The notes under the pieces are model-generated. The model saw nothing but the letters and a program-made list of their open reading frames with translations. It was not told the origin of the DNA and searched no databases. A stretch of DNA of 64,000 nt from Labrus mixtus. Lineage: Eukaryota > Chordata > Actinopteri > Labriformes > Labridae. The DNA is taken from positions 5,454,501 through 5,518,500 of the forward strand of contig NC_083630.1 in the NCBI RefSeq assembly GCF_963584025.1, written 5' to 3'. Made by a program: the position numbers and the translations under genes. Below, piece by piece: positions 12,301 through 23,413 of this stretch (its first letter is position 1; the number at the start of each line of letters is the position of its first letter).

Positions 12301-13375
12301 TTCATTCAAATTATTCTACTCTGGGTATACTTTAACCATAATACATACTTCTGCATCCATAAGTCTCCAGGATTCACATCCACATTTGTCTTCCAAAAGA
12401 TTTGGTTGCTTTGACATGTTGGGAAATGTAGTTTATTATCACAAATGTAAGAGCTTGTGCTTTATTTATTGTAAATGGGAGAATAAACACAAATCAATTA
12501 CTTGTATAATGTAAAAAAATGTGGAATCAAGGTATTTCATTCAATGCAGTTAAAGCTTAAGATACACAAGGTTACACTGTGGTAGCTTTGTATCCTCTGG
12601 TACTACTTCAGTCTGACTCTACTGGCCTCATTTAACCCTTTCAGGTTCAGTTCAAGTGTTTTCAGACTCACTGCCTGCAGTTGGTTGACCTCTCCCACAG
12701 AGACATATCTCACTACACTTGGAAAAGGATGAACTTAAAACGACCATTTAAAGGCAACTTCCAGCTCTGTAAGGTCGGATAAATCAAAGGCAATCCTCTC
12801 CTCTGACGATGTGTTGTCTGATCTCTGTTTTTGTTTGTTCAAAGCAGATGAGAAGCTGGGATAACGGAAAATGGCCCAAATCGGTCCAAATAGGTCTGTT
12901 TCTGAGGGAGCAGTCTGATGCTGACAGCAATTTAGTTGACAACATCTTTTCAACATCAAGTTTCCAATAGCCGCTTTTACTGTATGTATGTATGGCTGCA
13001 ATGATTATATTTCTTGGAAAATGCTTTTGTAAAACAATAAATAAATAAAAATGTGAAGAATTAGGCCCCTTCATTATTTATTACACAAACAGAAAACGTT
13101 CTTAATGTTAGAGTATTCAGTAAGCACCTGTAGTATGTTTGTTCAAATAAAACACTCTCAGTACAAGTTTATTTCAGTTTTAAATTAATGAATTCTCATT
13201 TGATGGTTAAGGATCCTTAATGTGTTGACTTCTCCACACAAAGCTATTTTTGACATCAAGTACTTCTAGTTTTTCTTTGTGCTTTTCCTTTACTTTATTG
13301 TGTGCTTGAGGTTTCACCCCAATTGTTTTAAAGTCCCCCCCCTCCCTCCTGAGGCTTTTTAACTACGCCATTTAA
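9302..13375. other. Long stretch without a recognisable feature
   Basis: About 4 kb of AT-rich DNA. A pyrimidine-rich patch at 10790-10960 and an A-rich patch at 12160-12200 generate open frames of biased composition. A minus-strand GTAAGT follows a CTTCAG near 12231, but it has no matching acceptor and no convincing exon. No repeats were recognised. Confidence 0.55.
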
Positions 13376-13403
13376 ATATATCAAGACTTTCATCTTGATA
13401 TAT
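13376..13403. repeat. 11-bp inverted repeat
   Basis: ATATATCAAGA (13376-13386) and TCTTGATATAT (13393-13403) are exact reverse complements with the 6-nt loop CTTTCA. The arms are AT-rich, so a chance origin in this composition is plausible. Confidence 0.8.
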
Positions 13404-14412
13404 GAAGTAATTTAAAGTGACTTTTTGATCTGCTACAACGCTGCCTTCAAAGTGAAACAAAATAGTCTATAGTTATCACTCCATTACATAATAGTACAAA
13501 AAAAGACTCAGTAGATTGGTCGAATTCTAATGTGGTTGAGTCAGATTGTGTTTATTTCATAGAGACTCTTCTGCGTTTAATTTAAGGACGTGTGTTTCCA
13601 CGGAGACATGCTCATTAACAGCTGCTGAGCTTCATCACTTTCTGGTCTCCAGCCCATACTGATCCCACACAGTGACAGTATGCAGTCACACAATCTCACA
13701 TACAGAAAACTATATATCATCAAGAAAAACACATTTTCCTATTAGCCTTGATGTTTACAGAGAGCCACTTTATTGCATATGTTAAATTATAGCATATTAT
13801 ATCAACTAAGTTTCACAGTCTCAGATTAAATTAATTCTCCTTTCATAGTTTTCAAATCTGTCTGCTCGGGCTCTTCAATATGATGACTAACACCGGAACA
13901 AGAATAGACTAGATGAGGTTAATGCACATTATATACAGCTAATATCTTCCTAACCACATGAATGGCCTTTTATTAAAAGTATGCCCTTCACACAGATATA
14001 AAATATGAGCCTGAACATCCTTTTTCTGAAATATTCAACTTACATTGTCATTGAAAGTGTTAACCCAAGGCTGAGTTCCAATAAGACCCAAAACATTTCC
14101 TCCCATCAGAGGATAATTCACATTCACTTAAAAAAAAAAAAAAAAAAGCTCCAAGGCAACCATTTTATAAATAAGACTCAAATATTTCCTTTATGATGAG
14201 CTATGGATAAAAAAGAAGAGGGTCAAAGTCATCAGTGATATTCACTGAGAAATAAAATATGTCTCATTTGTATGCATGCTGCGTGCTAAGAACACACTTT
14301 GTAAGGGCTCTTGCTAAAAAGTAAAAGACTAAATATGCTAATTCAAACGATGGGTAAATTTACAAACACAAAAAATGTGACTTTAATGCATTCTCTCGCA
14401 CTAAAGGAAGAA
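13404..14412. other. No gene seen; A18 tract
   Basis: AT-rich DNA. A homopolymer of 18 A lies at 14130-14147 with no identifiable retroposed body on its 5' side. No other feature is visible. Confidence 0.6.
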
Positions 14413-14494
14413 TCATGCCTCGTCCACTACAGCTAGGGACGTGATTTCTCTCCGGTTTGTGGCATATATTTTTGTTCTGACTTTGTGTCTGCAG

Positions 14495-14584
14495 GCTCTA
14501 CGGAGTCTTACAAAGATTGTGTCATCAGGGGAGAATGCCTTGGAGTGAGCAGCAAGGTCATCTTCTACCTCAGCTTGTATACCA
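14495..14584 (+). CDS. Candidate 90-nt exon, unknown gene
   Basis: A GC-richer block is bounded by an acceptor (T-rich tract ending ctttgtgtctgcag) and a donor (ACCA then gtaagaaaa). At 90 nt it keeps frame. In the phase-1 frame it reads G-S-T-E-S-Y-K-D-C-V-I-R-G-E-C-L-G-V-S-S then K-V-I-F-Y-L-S-L-Y-T, with two cysteines and no stop. The phase-2-equivalent frame is also open. The opposite strand is open too across 14413-14628 (71 codons, charged and globular-looking, including FSPDDTIFVRLRR), so strand is uncertain. I do not recognise either translation. Alternatives are a conserved noncoding block or an old transposon scrap. Only moderate splice consensus and composition support it. Confidence 0.2.
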
Positions 14585-14688
14585 GTAAGAAAACTGCTGC
14601 GACAGATAACAGCAATTCTATTCTGCATTCCTTTAAATCAGAAAGCAAAGCATGCACTCTGGCTGTGAGAATCTCAACCAGTGGGTGA

Positions 14689-15969
14689 ACCAATTGAACT
14701 GCATGTCACACTTCCTCTCCCCTCATTAGGGACCTTTTAGGAAGACAACACCCTCTAACTAGGCTTATTTAATATATTCTTTGTTTCACACCAACGGCAG
14801 CACAATTCTAAGGGACAGAATACATTTACTCCTTATCATACTGGGACAGGTAACATTTTTAATGGCTTTGAGGTTGTTGTTTTTTTCTCTCTTTCATTAA
14901 GAACGAAAGTAAATAAATTAATTCTTCCTGGAGTAAGGTGCAAAATGCTACATTAAGAGTGGCAAACAATGCAGGGCTAAATCATGCATAAAATATAAGG
15001 ACAGCATCATTCTGCAATAATAATGTTATTAAAAAAACTTCAATTGACCAACATTTAAATTATGAATCCATTATGAGTTTACCCAAATGTGTTATAAAGT
15101 ATTCTGTCACATGTAGAACATCAACGTAAATTGATATTTAAATGAGGAGTAAAATTTGTTAAAATGTATTTAGAAATCATGCATACACTGCATACCTTAA
15201 ACAACCAGGGAATTTAGCATATTTTTGTATTATGATAGTATTTTATGACGTGATCATTATTGGAAAAAGCTTGTCATTTTGTCAGCCATTGCTCCAGGTA
15301 TAATCAGAGGAATTGCCTTTAAGTGCAATACACATGTTATTTTTTTTTACAAAAACAACATTAAAGGTGAAGTTTGAAGTTACTTTCCCCATGAGAAAAG
15401 TTTTGGCTCCACATTGACTCAATTGTTAAGAGGGTTGAGTCCTGAGGGTCTGGGGCACGACCCGTCCAAAGAAAAACAATAGCATCACCCCTCCCCCCCT
15501 CCATCCGACCCTCAATCAACAATGACTTGAGGGCCCCAAAACCCTGGCTGCAGTCAATTACCCTTAAACATAATCATAACACAAACTCTCACACCACAAC
15601 ATGAATACACATCAATTCTACACATACCATACACCCTGCTCAATTCTCTCGTCCCCCTCTCAAGTCCACCTTACAAAAGCACAAGTGTTGAGTACAAAGC
15701 AGAAGCCTACTACATTTAATGTCGGGAAAAATAAAAATACAGTCATTCAACTAGCATAAAAAAACACTACACAGACGCTAGCTTCAAATGAAGCTACTAG
15801 CATAAGATGTCAGGGACATTTTGGCTTCACTTTTGTACAACAAGCGAAGAAAGAGATGCACTGTCCATCTTTATATTTTTTATTTATATACTTTACTTTT
15901 TATGACCAGAAACAAAAGTCTGCACTATGGCTGTCTAGCCTTATGGTCCACTGTTGGTAACATATGACC

Positions 15970-15972
<3 letters not shown>
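14689..15972. other. No feature seen
   Basis: AT-rich DNA with no supported feature. TTAAAGGTGAAGTTTGAAG at 15362 resembles the start of the TTAA MITEs found elsewhere in the window, but no partner end was found. A C-rich patch lies at 15480-15510. Confidence 0.55.

Positions 15973-16036
<64 letters not shown>
15973..16036. repeat. (GT)32 microsatellite
   Basis: An uninterrupted GT dinucleotide array of about 64 bp. The long Cys-Val or Thr-His open frames across it are artefacts. Confidence 0.97.
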
Positions 16037-16040
<4 letters not shown>

Positions 16041-16600
16041 AGCAGACACAGTAACTGGAGGGAGAGAAAGTGAGGTACAACATAGAACAGGTCATGGTTG
16101 AAGAGACAATTTGAAAACTGCCTGGTAACGCCTGGTCCTGTTCTCCTTCCTTCCATCCCTCCCTTTCTGCCCTTGGCAGGAGAAACTCACTTTGACAGTG
16201 GTTGGATGGATGGTGTAGATAGATGGATGGAAAAGGAGAGTGATAGAAGGATAAGCAGAGGGCTGGCCTCTTATTCCCAATGCTGTGTCAGCTCTGCCAT
16301 CAACTCATCAGAACCGCTGACACACTGCTGACACTCCAAATAACAACATATACCCCCACATGCCCATACATCCTTCTTTGACATCTGTCTGTTTCGCTGA
16401 TCATCTCTCCGTCTATAGATTTAAGATAATATGAAAAGTTTAATTATTTGAAAGGAAACAGGCATGAGAGAGAAGAAAGAATCTGTTGGAAGAGAAGAGA
16501 GTGGTGGGTGGTGAGAAAGGCAAAGTAAATCTTCACAAGCTGACAGTGACATTTAGTGCAGCGCCAGGAGAGTCGATAGAAAGAAGTCGGTATCAGAGAC

Positions 16601-16633
16601 CACACACACACATGCACACACACACACACACAC
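16601..16633. repeat. (CA)n microsatellite, interrupted
   Basis: A CA array of about 33 bp with one TG interruption at 16613-16614. Confidence 0.95.
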
Positions 16634-17329
16634 CTCTAACACATGCATTATGGATCTGCCCATGTCCTTTAGAGATTGATTATAATCCTCAGAAACAGAT
16701 AAAGGGGAAGGCAGGTACAGTCAGAAGTCGACTGATGGACACAAGCACCAAGAGACTGAACACAGTCTGATCCTCAAACTGCAAATGAGAACCAGCACAT
16801 TAAGAGCTGGTGGGGAAAACACACTCCAAATGACAACTTTAAATGCTTTCGGCAAAACAAATGGATTGAAATGAGTCACTCCAGACGGTAGCATTAAAGA
16901 TGCTTCCAAGGCAAAACAAGATGGGGAAAAAATTAAGAATGGAGAAGAAAGAGCACTCTGCTGTAATCATAACGTTTCAAACGTTTCTCCTTTGGCATGT
17001 TATGTACAGCTTTGCGCTAAGAGCTTTCCCAATAACGATCCTTTCCTCATTTGCATTTTCTGTAAACCTTCACGACCTTGAGACTACTCATCTGTAAACA
17101 ACAACAAGTCTCTCCATCTTATATGTGATTGTGTTAAAGTCTCCAACTGACACAGGCTTTTCACAAAGCTAGAGGTGAAAGCTACTTCAGCATTAACAAA
17201 ATAAAAGGAACAGATGTCACCTCCTTATCTCCTTCCCAAAAGCACCCTTCCCAAATATGCGACTACAAATTCGACAAACAAGCTGAGATAACCGCCTTGT
17301 ACGCTCAGCGGTTCCTTAATAGCATTCAC

Positions 17330-17420
17330 ATCTGTATGTTGCTTTTAATTAGCTGCACGAAAGCAACACAACAACTCTGAAAGCGCCCTCATTATGCACT
17401 TCATTAGAAAATAACAATGT
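17330..17420. other. Possible conserved noncoding element
   Basis: The segment contains CTTTTAATTAGCTGCACG (homeodomain-type TAATTA next to an E-box-like GCTGCA), CTCATTATGCA and TCATTAGAAA. It is low in repeats and unlike its simple-repeat-rich neighbourhood. Conservation cannot be judged from one sequence, so this is a composition-based guess. Confidence 0.18.
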
Positions 17421-17995
17421 TGACTTGCACAATAAGAGGAGTGGAATTGCCTTTAAGAGTGTATGGTGTGTGTGTGTACTTAACTACCTCCTCCTGCATT
17501 GTGACTTTTATATAAAGCCTAAATACAGAGGTGGAGATCTTGTTGACATCCTGCAGGTGGCCTCAGAAGGTTGTTGGACCACTGCCTCAGGATCTAAACC
17601 AGCAACTTAAGGTCACTACAGTCGTACACTTTTCCTGCAGCAGTGTTTCTGAATATTTTGGAGGCAGACTCATGTCACCTGCAGCTGTTCAAGGCCTCAC
17701 CTCAGACAATAAGTTTCATGTTGGTAAAGGATGCCAGCATGGCAACACATTCTATATGATTCACATGTAACCATAAATGGAGGATCATTGTAGATAAAAA
17801 TACACACACACACATCCCTGGGTAAAAGCAGACATGCATATATAGGTCTGTATGGGTCCACACAAATAAGCACACTCAAACAAAGAAGAAGGGGAGCCTG
17901 TTTAGCAGTCTGTCCAAACTGTGCTGGGAGTCTCTTACTTTCCATTTGACCTTTAGTCACTTTGCTGGTGACATTTTAAATATGCTCTCGCTCAC

Positions 17996-18016
17996 CTTTG
18001 TCAGCAGCCTTGTCGG
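17996..18016 (-). CDS. Candidate 21-nt microexon, unknown gene
   Basis: On the minus strand a pyrimidine-rich stretch (tctttgtgtttccctctg, then ttgttcgcccccag) is followed by 21 nt and the strong donor AAAG|GTGAGC. Length 21 keeps frame. In one phase it encodes (x)DKAADK, in another PTRLLTK, and the third phase has a stop. In-frame microexons of this size are characteristic of neuronal genes in vertebrates. No neighbouring exon on this strand is convincing. The nearest donor-like site, CTGAG|GTGAGG near 17700, has a poor acceptor. Signals this short can arise by chance in 64 kb, so this is only a candidate. Confidence 0.28.
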
Positions 18017-19021
18017 CTGGGGGCGAACAACGTAGAGTTTCAGAGGGAAACACAAAGACAGAGGGCCCAAGAAGACAGAGGATGGAGTGAAACTGAAAAG
18101 AAGAGGAGAAAGGCAGACCCAACTAAAATCCCAGGTGGAAAGGTTTAGCAGAGTAAAAAAAGATGGAGAGAAGGTTGTGAATGGGGATGAAGAAAGAGAA
18201 TTAAGTGACGGAAAGGAAAGGCATCAAAAGGAACGCAATAAAGTGAGACCTAAATGTAAGGGAAGAGGGGGAAAAAAGTGCTGAATATCCAGAAAAGAGC
18301 AACTTGGCAAAAGGTGGTGAATATATTGTTTTTTTTTTAAACAGATGGGGAGAGGAAGAACAGAATGATAACATGAAGTAGCTGAGAGCGGAAACTCAGA
18401 AAAGGGCAGGGAGTGTGAAGAGAAAGAAGCAGAGTGAGTGAGTGTGAGTATTGAGTCATGGGTGGGAAAAAAAAAGTGAGGGATGTGGATGTGCCGCTGT
18501 GGAAATTACAGCCGTCTGTGGTGGAAATGTCACAGAAATGCTATGGCCCATTTTGAAGCAGTGATAATACGTTAGTGCTATTCATCTCTAGCCAGAAGGT
18601 CTAGTAGGATCAATAGAGTCTTGGTATTAGTAGGGACCCTGCTGCTGCATTAATAAGACTATAGAGCCAGCAGCGCTCACTGACATCAGAGATATTTCCA
18701 CTCTTTTCTATTCTTGTATGCCTGGAAGATCAGCATGTTGACAACGGGGCAGTGGGTGATGTCCTTTAAACCAAAGGCCTGAGATCAAGCCTTAACTCGA
18801 TGGATTGCTGTTCTGAATCTGATACTCTATTCTCTATTCTCTATGGAGTCTCTAAGGGACAGGTTGAAATATTAGTCAGAGAAGGGTTTCTTCCTCTGTC
18901 GCTGTCTGATATATCGGTGTCTCGATCCTTTGCTATATTTAATTCCTAAGCTCTATTTATATTCTATAGCCGTTTTCACAAATGCACTCCTGAAAATATT
19001 TAGATATGCAAAATAAATAAT
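18017..19021. other. No gene seen; long purine-rich tract
   Basis: From about 18040 to 18480 the plus strand is strongly purine-rich (A/G). This leaves a Lys/Glu/Arg-rich open frame at 18087-18284 that is best read as low complexity. A gccgttttcacaaatgcact phrase near 18970 resembles wording in fish DNA transposons but is too short to assign. Confidence 0.5.
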
Positions 19022-19273
19022 AGGGGTTATCGCAACCGGCTCACCTTTACAGGTACTCTCCCCTGCACCATCTGTGAGCCAGTGGAATCGCTCTCTCCTT
19101 TTCCCTCCCTCAAGGCACCCCCGCTACAAACTGGACATGAGTTGAGTGGCTTATGCAGGTTTTCAAATGGGCACTCCCCTTCCTCGATGTTTCGTCGATT
19201 TAAGCCCATGACATATCGGGGGGGGGCTCGACGGTAGAACCAGCGTCCTGGTACTACCCCCGCAGTCCGCCAC

Positions 19274-19584
19274 TCAACTCTGATGTTTTCCCTCACCAGG
19301 TTTGCTCTGCCAGCACTCATTCCGCTTCATCCAAATCCACTGGGATGTTGCCTCTGCCTGCTTGGTGATGTTGGCTATCAGCCGCTTCCTAGCCAGGCCT
19401 TCGATTCCAAGCAGTCCCAGAGCTCTCCAGAGCGACTGCCCTGCGAAGCCCCTGCAGCTGACCTCCACCAGCAGGTTCCATGCCTTCCACCCATTACGCT
19501 GGCTATCGAGGATGAGAGTCCGATATTTATTGAGCTTGCGCTCATCCTCTCTTCCCAGGGTACTGTAAGTTCCATTAGGATCAC
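19274..19584 (-). pseudogene. Retrotransposon restriction-like endonuclease, frameshifted
   Basis: Two overlapping frames carry successive pieces of one ancestral domain. Bases 19549-19572 encode ELTVPWEE, the conserved endonuclease core of RLE-type elements. A one-base shift just after it moves the homologous reading to DERKLNKYRTLIL (K-x-x-K-Y region). That frame continues as VEVSCRGFAGQSLWRALG and ARKRLIANITKQAE down to about 19310. Just upstream of ELTVPWEE another shift breaks the expected R-P-D metal-binding motif, leaving RP in one frame and VLWSKGTKQVI in the next. The nuclease is therefore dead. I infer the clade from motifs; R4/Dong/Rex6 and NeSL/R2 relatives are not distinguished. 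Confidence 0.72.
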
Positions 19585-19655
19585 TTGCTTGGTACCTTTA
19601 GACCAGAGGACAGAGGTCTGAGGTTGGTAAGGGTTATCTCCTCTGGAAATTTGAG

Positions 19656-20036
19656 CTACTGCTTAAGGTCAGCCCGCATCTCCCAGTCACTTGCCGTGCC
19701 CAGGACTCCTTTAGTCCTCAACTCTGCTGTTGTTGTTGCACTTTCCCCTGACCAGAGAAAGTGGATGAAACGAGGACCATCAGTAGGTTGTTTTGGCCTC
19801 TTTCTGGCCTGTTCAACACCAGCAGCCAGTTGTGTCAGGATCTGGTCGTGTCGACCCCTGAATTTCCCATCCGCCAGACTTGACCCACACGAGGAGAGGA
19901 CATGCTCCAGGTTAGCTGGTCTTCCACAGAGCGTGCAGCTGGGCCTTTCGGCCAATCCCCATGTGTGGAGGTTTGATGGAGTCAGCAGGACATCATACAC
20001 GGAACACAACAGAAACTTGATCCGGTGTTCTTCCAT
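19656..20036 (-). pseudogene. Retrotransposon zinc-knuckle segment (zf-RVT like)
   Basis: An open run of 126 codons preserves the zinc-binding motif following the reverse transcriptase in many non-LTR polyproteins. With residue 1 at base 20036, the motif is C34-x2-C37-x7-H45-x4-C50 (bases 19887-19937). It is preceded by LTPSNLHTWGL and followed by GRHDQILTQLA, both typical of the family. The metal ligands are intact. The frame ends at a TAG (19656-19658) just after SDWEMRADLKQ, where relatives continue into the endonuclease. Upstream, the same frame is cut by TGA at 20070-20072. The 198-codon frame on the opposite strand over this block is a shadow of it. Confidence 0.8.
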
Positions 20037-20855
20037 GCTCCAGATGTCCTTCCAGGTCAGTGCCCTTTCTCACACACTCTCCCACCTCGTCCAGCTGCCC
20101 TGTTTGTTCATGGCTACCGCCTTGACATGTCTGCCTTCCTCCTCTGCCAAGCCCTATGTGTTTCATGTGAGTACGGTATAATCTTTCTCTGCAAGGATCC
20201 TAGTAAGCAGAAGCACAAGAAGATGGTGCGACTTTTTGATCCAGAACATGTCGCCCTTGAGCACCAGCATGAAACCAAAACAAACTGCTGTTTGGCCACA
20301 CCTCTGCCATACTGAAGCCTCCGCTCTCCTCCAGCGACACACCTCCATCCCCCCTTTCCCTCACATGTGCTCGAAGTATTTATGCATAAGGGGCGGGAAA
20401 AATAGTCCGTGGCTCAAGGTGTAATTGCCTCTGGCCTGCATTGTTTTGTTAGTGGGCTAATGTTAGCTCATAGCTTCCCTATTTGACAAGGAATTTTAAA
20501 AATCTTACCTGATTTACAAATAAGCAGTGAATATACATGCATATGAACCTTTTTCTTAGACCTTAGTCTTATACAACGTCATGTCTTACCAAATTCATTT
20601 TGCACACACATCAATCTGTGATGTCCATACAGTAAATGGGATTCATTATCAACAGCATGAGAAGCTAACTTTGTAAAGCTAAGTTGAATTTCCCCTCATG
20701 AAGCAGCGCAGCCAAAGATTTTCTCCTCACAGCATGAAAGGCTACACACAGTCAAACTCAATTAGGAATGCACTTGTGTGCACATGCACATTATGTTTGC
20801 CTTGAATTTATACACAGATGTACACAATCTACACTTTTTGCACGTACACAAACAT

Positions 20856-20898
20856 GCACACACTCACACACACACTCACACACACACACACACACACT
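20856..20898. repeat. (CA)n microsatellite, interrupted
   Basis: A CA array of about 43 bp with CT interruptions. Confidence 0.95.
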
Positions 20899-21760
20899 GC
20901 GATGGAGGAGAAAAAGACCCCAGGCAGTCCAGAGGGGGATCCAGTAATGAGAGAGGGAGCTGGGGGAACAGAAGTTTGGAGTGTGTGAGAGAGGGAGAGT
21001 TGGTTCCTACTTCTGAGGCAGCAAGGCCCACATGGGGAAAGAAAGCGTGTCACAAGCACTGAAGCCGAGCAGGAAATGTTGTCAAATCACTGCTGTTTGA
21101 AGCTGGGTGATGTATGCATTGGTACGAGCACAAGATAGTTAAATAGAGAGTCATCTCAGCATTGCATGCACATATACATGTGTACGTGTGTGTGTTTGGG
21201 TGTGCTCGGCCTACAGTGCACACTAACAGCATAAGAAGCTGATCTTGGGGCATGTGTTGATCAAAGGCACTTTGATCATGTGGAGATTTGGTCAAGTTTC
21301 GAACACGGTGTAAGGGTTCGCTTCATGTGATATGTGAATGTGATTAAGTGGGACAGAGAGCCAAAAATAGAATTCACACATTCATGTCACTTTGTCACCT
21401 TTGATGTGTCTTGCAGTATTGTTTCGTATTTTGTATTAGTCCATATGCAATTTACACAAAAGTGAGATTACCTTGACTGACTTTCCTCAACAGCACTGTT
21501 TTATTTTTCCATTGTGCGACAAACATCTCAGGCTTTATCTTTCTGCACTGTACAAACACTGCACTACATTCTCCATCAATTCCTGCTCGCAGCAGCACTT
21601 TCACAGAAAGAGTACCGGCATGTCTTTATTTCTCTGCTCTATTCTCGTGTCAAGTCCTTCAACAACTTCTCTAACAATCTCACCACTTCACTTTTAAAAG
21701 TGATGACGTATTAAAGCAGCTTTTTGTGGCTTGTAGTACTGCTGTGATAACAAAAGAGGG

Positions 21761-21780
21761 AACTGTGATCAATCACAGTT
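21761..21780. repeat. 9-bp inverted repeat, 2-nt spacer
   Basis: AACTGTGAT and ATCACAGTT flank CA and are exact reverse complements. The spacing suits a protein-binding dyad better than a hairpin. No known motif is claimed. Confidence 0.75.
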
Positions 21781-22400
21781 TTTTCATTTTTTTGATCAGA
21801 CACTAGAAAAACAGAAGTGTTTGGTGTGAAGCATGACAAAAGATCCCTTCAGGTGGGATTCATTTTCTAGGAGGAGGTGAATAATCAATGATTTGTCATG
21901 CTCCTCTGCAACTCAAATCATTATCCTGTGTGCTGACTCAGCCTCTAATAAAATAGAAAAAAAAAAAGAAATTCTTCAGAAAACATCATGAAAGGATTTT
22001 ATTAAATTGATATTGACATCAATTACTTTGGCCTACAAGCAGTTCTTTCTGAAGACATGTTGTTATGTGATCACAGCGAGAAGAGGACTGGGGAGCATAT
22101 TCAAACCACTATCCATGATCATTGCTAACATTTTACAAATTAAGCTACAAGAAAAAGAAGAGAAAAGCCTGCAAACTTGCTGTATACAGAAAGCAAAATA
22201 GTCCAGCAGTCACAATAGTTCGACCCTACGAAAGCCCTAAGCAGACATGCATCAGGACATTTCATTTACTCTATTCACTAACATTTATTTAACTCCCATT
22301 ACTAACCCTGTTGCAAGAGAAAATATTTAGGTTTCATACCACAAATAGAATAGAGGGTACAGCGATGCAGGCTCAGCAGACCAAAGTGGAAACATCCCCA

Positions 22401-22418
22401 AACACACACACACACACA
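22401..22418. repeat. Short (CA)n
   Basis: A CA array of about 18 bp, preceded by C-rich DNA. Confidence 0.9.
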
Positions 22419-23091
22419 AAGATACACACATTCTTAGGGAATATATTATTCATAGAGATATGCACTCTTCATTCGTTCATTCTTGATGAATATTCAATGA
22501 GGAGATAAAAGTGGGTTTGATCTGTTACCTCCACCTCTATTATGTAATACCCTGACATCACACCAGCCCAATGTACACCAGGTTCTGACACCAGCATTAC
22601 CAACACGCCTGTACATACAAAACATCTGAACGTACTCGGCTCTCTTCTCCTCCCTTTGACTCCCATCTGCATACAAGACTTCAGATTAAAAGCATCCCCC
22701 AAGTGCCAAAACAAGGACATACTCATCAGCTGCTGTATATTTGCTGCTATCGGGAAAATCAACTTATCCTGAGAGTGGGCTTTGAAAAAAACTCAAAGAA
22801 ATGCAAATGGTTTGTCCAAAGAAACGAAAAACAAGCATGACAGGCCATTTGAGGATTTGTTGAGACTCTGTGATTTACGTATATGACAGACACTATAAGA
22901 TTCTTCAAACCCGGCATCAAAGCACTTTGAAAAATATGATGTTTTCTTATGCTTGTCTATGTGTGCACACTGTGTGGTACACTCACACGCCCCTTCATTA
23001 GGTATGTTCACACTTTTACAATGTAATGTGATCCATACAAATGCTTGGCTATTATTTTTACCTTTACTAATTTAATCAGGGTTAAAGGAGA

Positions 23092-23413
23092 TCTAATATG
23101 CTGATCCATATTTAAATACATTCACTTAATGTTACAATGTTGGATATCCAATACTAAACCTCAGCAAAGTTTTGTTTTAAACAAAATACACAGTTTTAGG
23201 TGTGATCACCGGACGTAGTATCCTGCTGCTATAGATGAGACGTCACAAGAACTTTGCGAGACTTGACCACAACTTCTGACGACGTACCAGAGCAAAGCAT
23301 GGAACAAAGTTGTACATGTCCATCCAGGCAGCTCTTTTAAGGACACACCCACAGTGGCCTTCTCAAATTTCCTTGAAATAATGATGAAAGTGAGAATAAT
23401 AGATCTCCTTCAA
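23092..23413. mobile_element. TTAA-type MITE
   Basis: The left end TTAAAGGAGATCTAATATGC and the reverse complement of the right end, TTGAAGGAGATCTATTATTC, are imperfect terminal inverted repeats. The flanks are TTAA (23092-23095) and its mutated form TCAA (23410-23413). There is no coding capacity. The ends share the TTAAAGG start with the other MITEs here, but the interior differs, so it is a separate family or subfamily. Confidence 0.6.

Larger units (their letters stand above)
16037..17995. other. No confirmed gene
   Basis: Contains purine-rich patches (16460-16520), a GGAT-rich run near 16200-16232, the interrupted CA array at 16601-16633 and AT-rich DNA. A possible conserved noncoding block at 17330-17420 is listed separately. 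No exon was confirmed. Confidence 0.55.
19022..20365 (-). mobile_element. RLE-type non-LTR retrotransposon, 3' part, decayed
   Basis: A GC-richer block interrupts AT-rich DNA. Read on the minus strand it encodes, in order, a linker (AVAMNKQGSWTRWE), the zinc-knuckle region, a restriction-like endonuclease core (ELTVPWEE) and the C-terminal VEVSCRGFAGQSLWRALG segment. It then has a noncoding 3' part down to about 19022. That domain order fits non-LTR elements with a C-terminal restriction-like endonuclease (R2/R4/NeSL/Hero group). The reverse transcriptase is missing, as expected for a 5'-truncated insertion, and no target duplication was resolved. Lesions include an in-frame TGA at 20070-20072, TAG at 19656-19658 and at least three frameshifts. 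It cannot be functional. Confidence 0.75.
20366..23091. other. No gene seen
   Basis: AT-rich DNA with CA arrays at 20856-20898 and 22401-22418 and a (GT)n-like run near 21185-21195. Short open frames lack motifs and splice boundaries. No repeat family was identified. Confidence 0.55.

Noticed and set aside
17697..17747. Second minus-strand exon next to the 21-nt microexon, with donor CTGAG|GTGAGG
   Set aside because: The acceptor (gaatcatatag) lacks a pyrimidine tract, and the translation is unremarkable.
18087..18284. Charged Lys/Glu/Arg-rich 65-codon frame
   Set aside because: It lies in a 400-bp purine-rich tract, and composition alone explains both the charge and the lack of stops.
19585..20181. 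198-codon plus-strand open frame, the longest in the window
   Set aside because: It is the antisense of the retrotransposon zinc-knuckle region. The minus strand carries the recognisable motifs.
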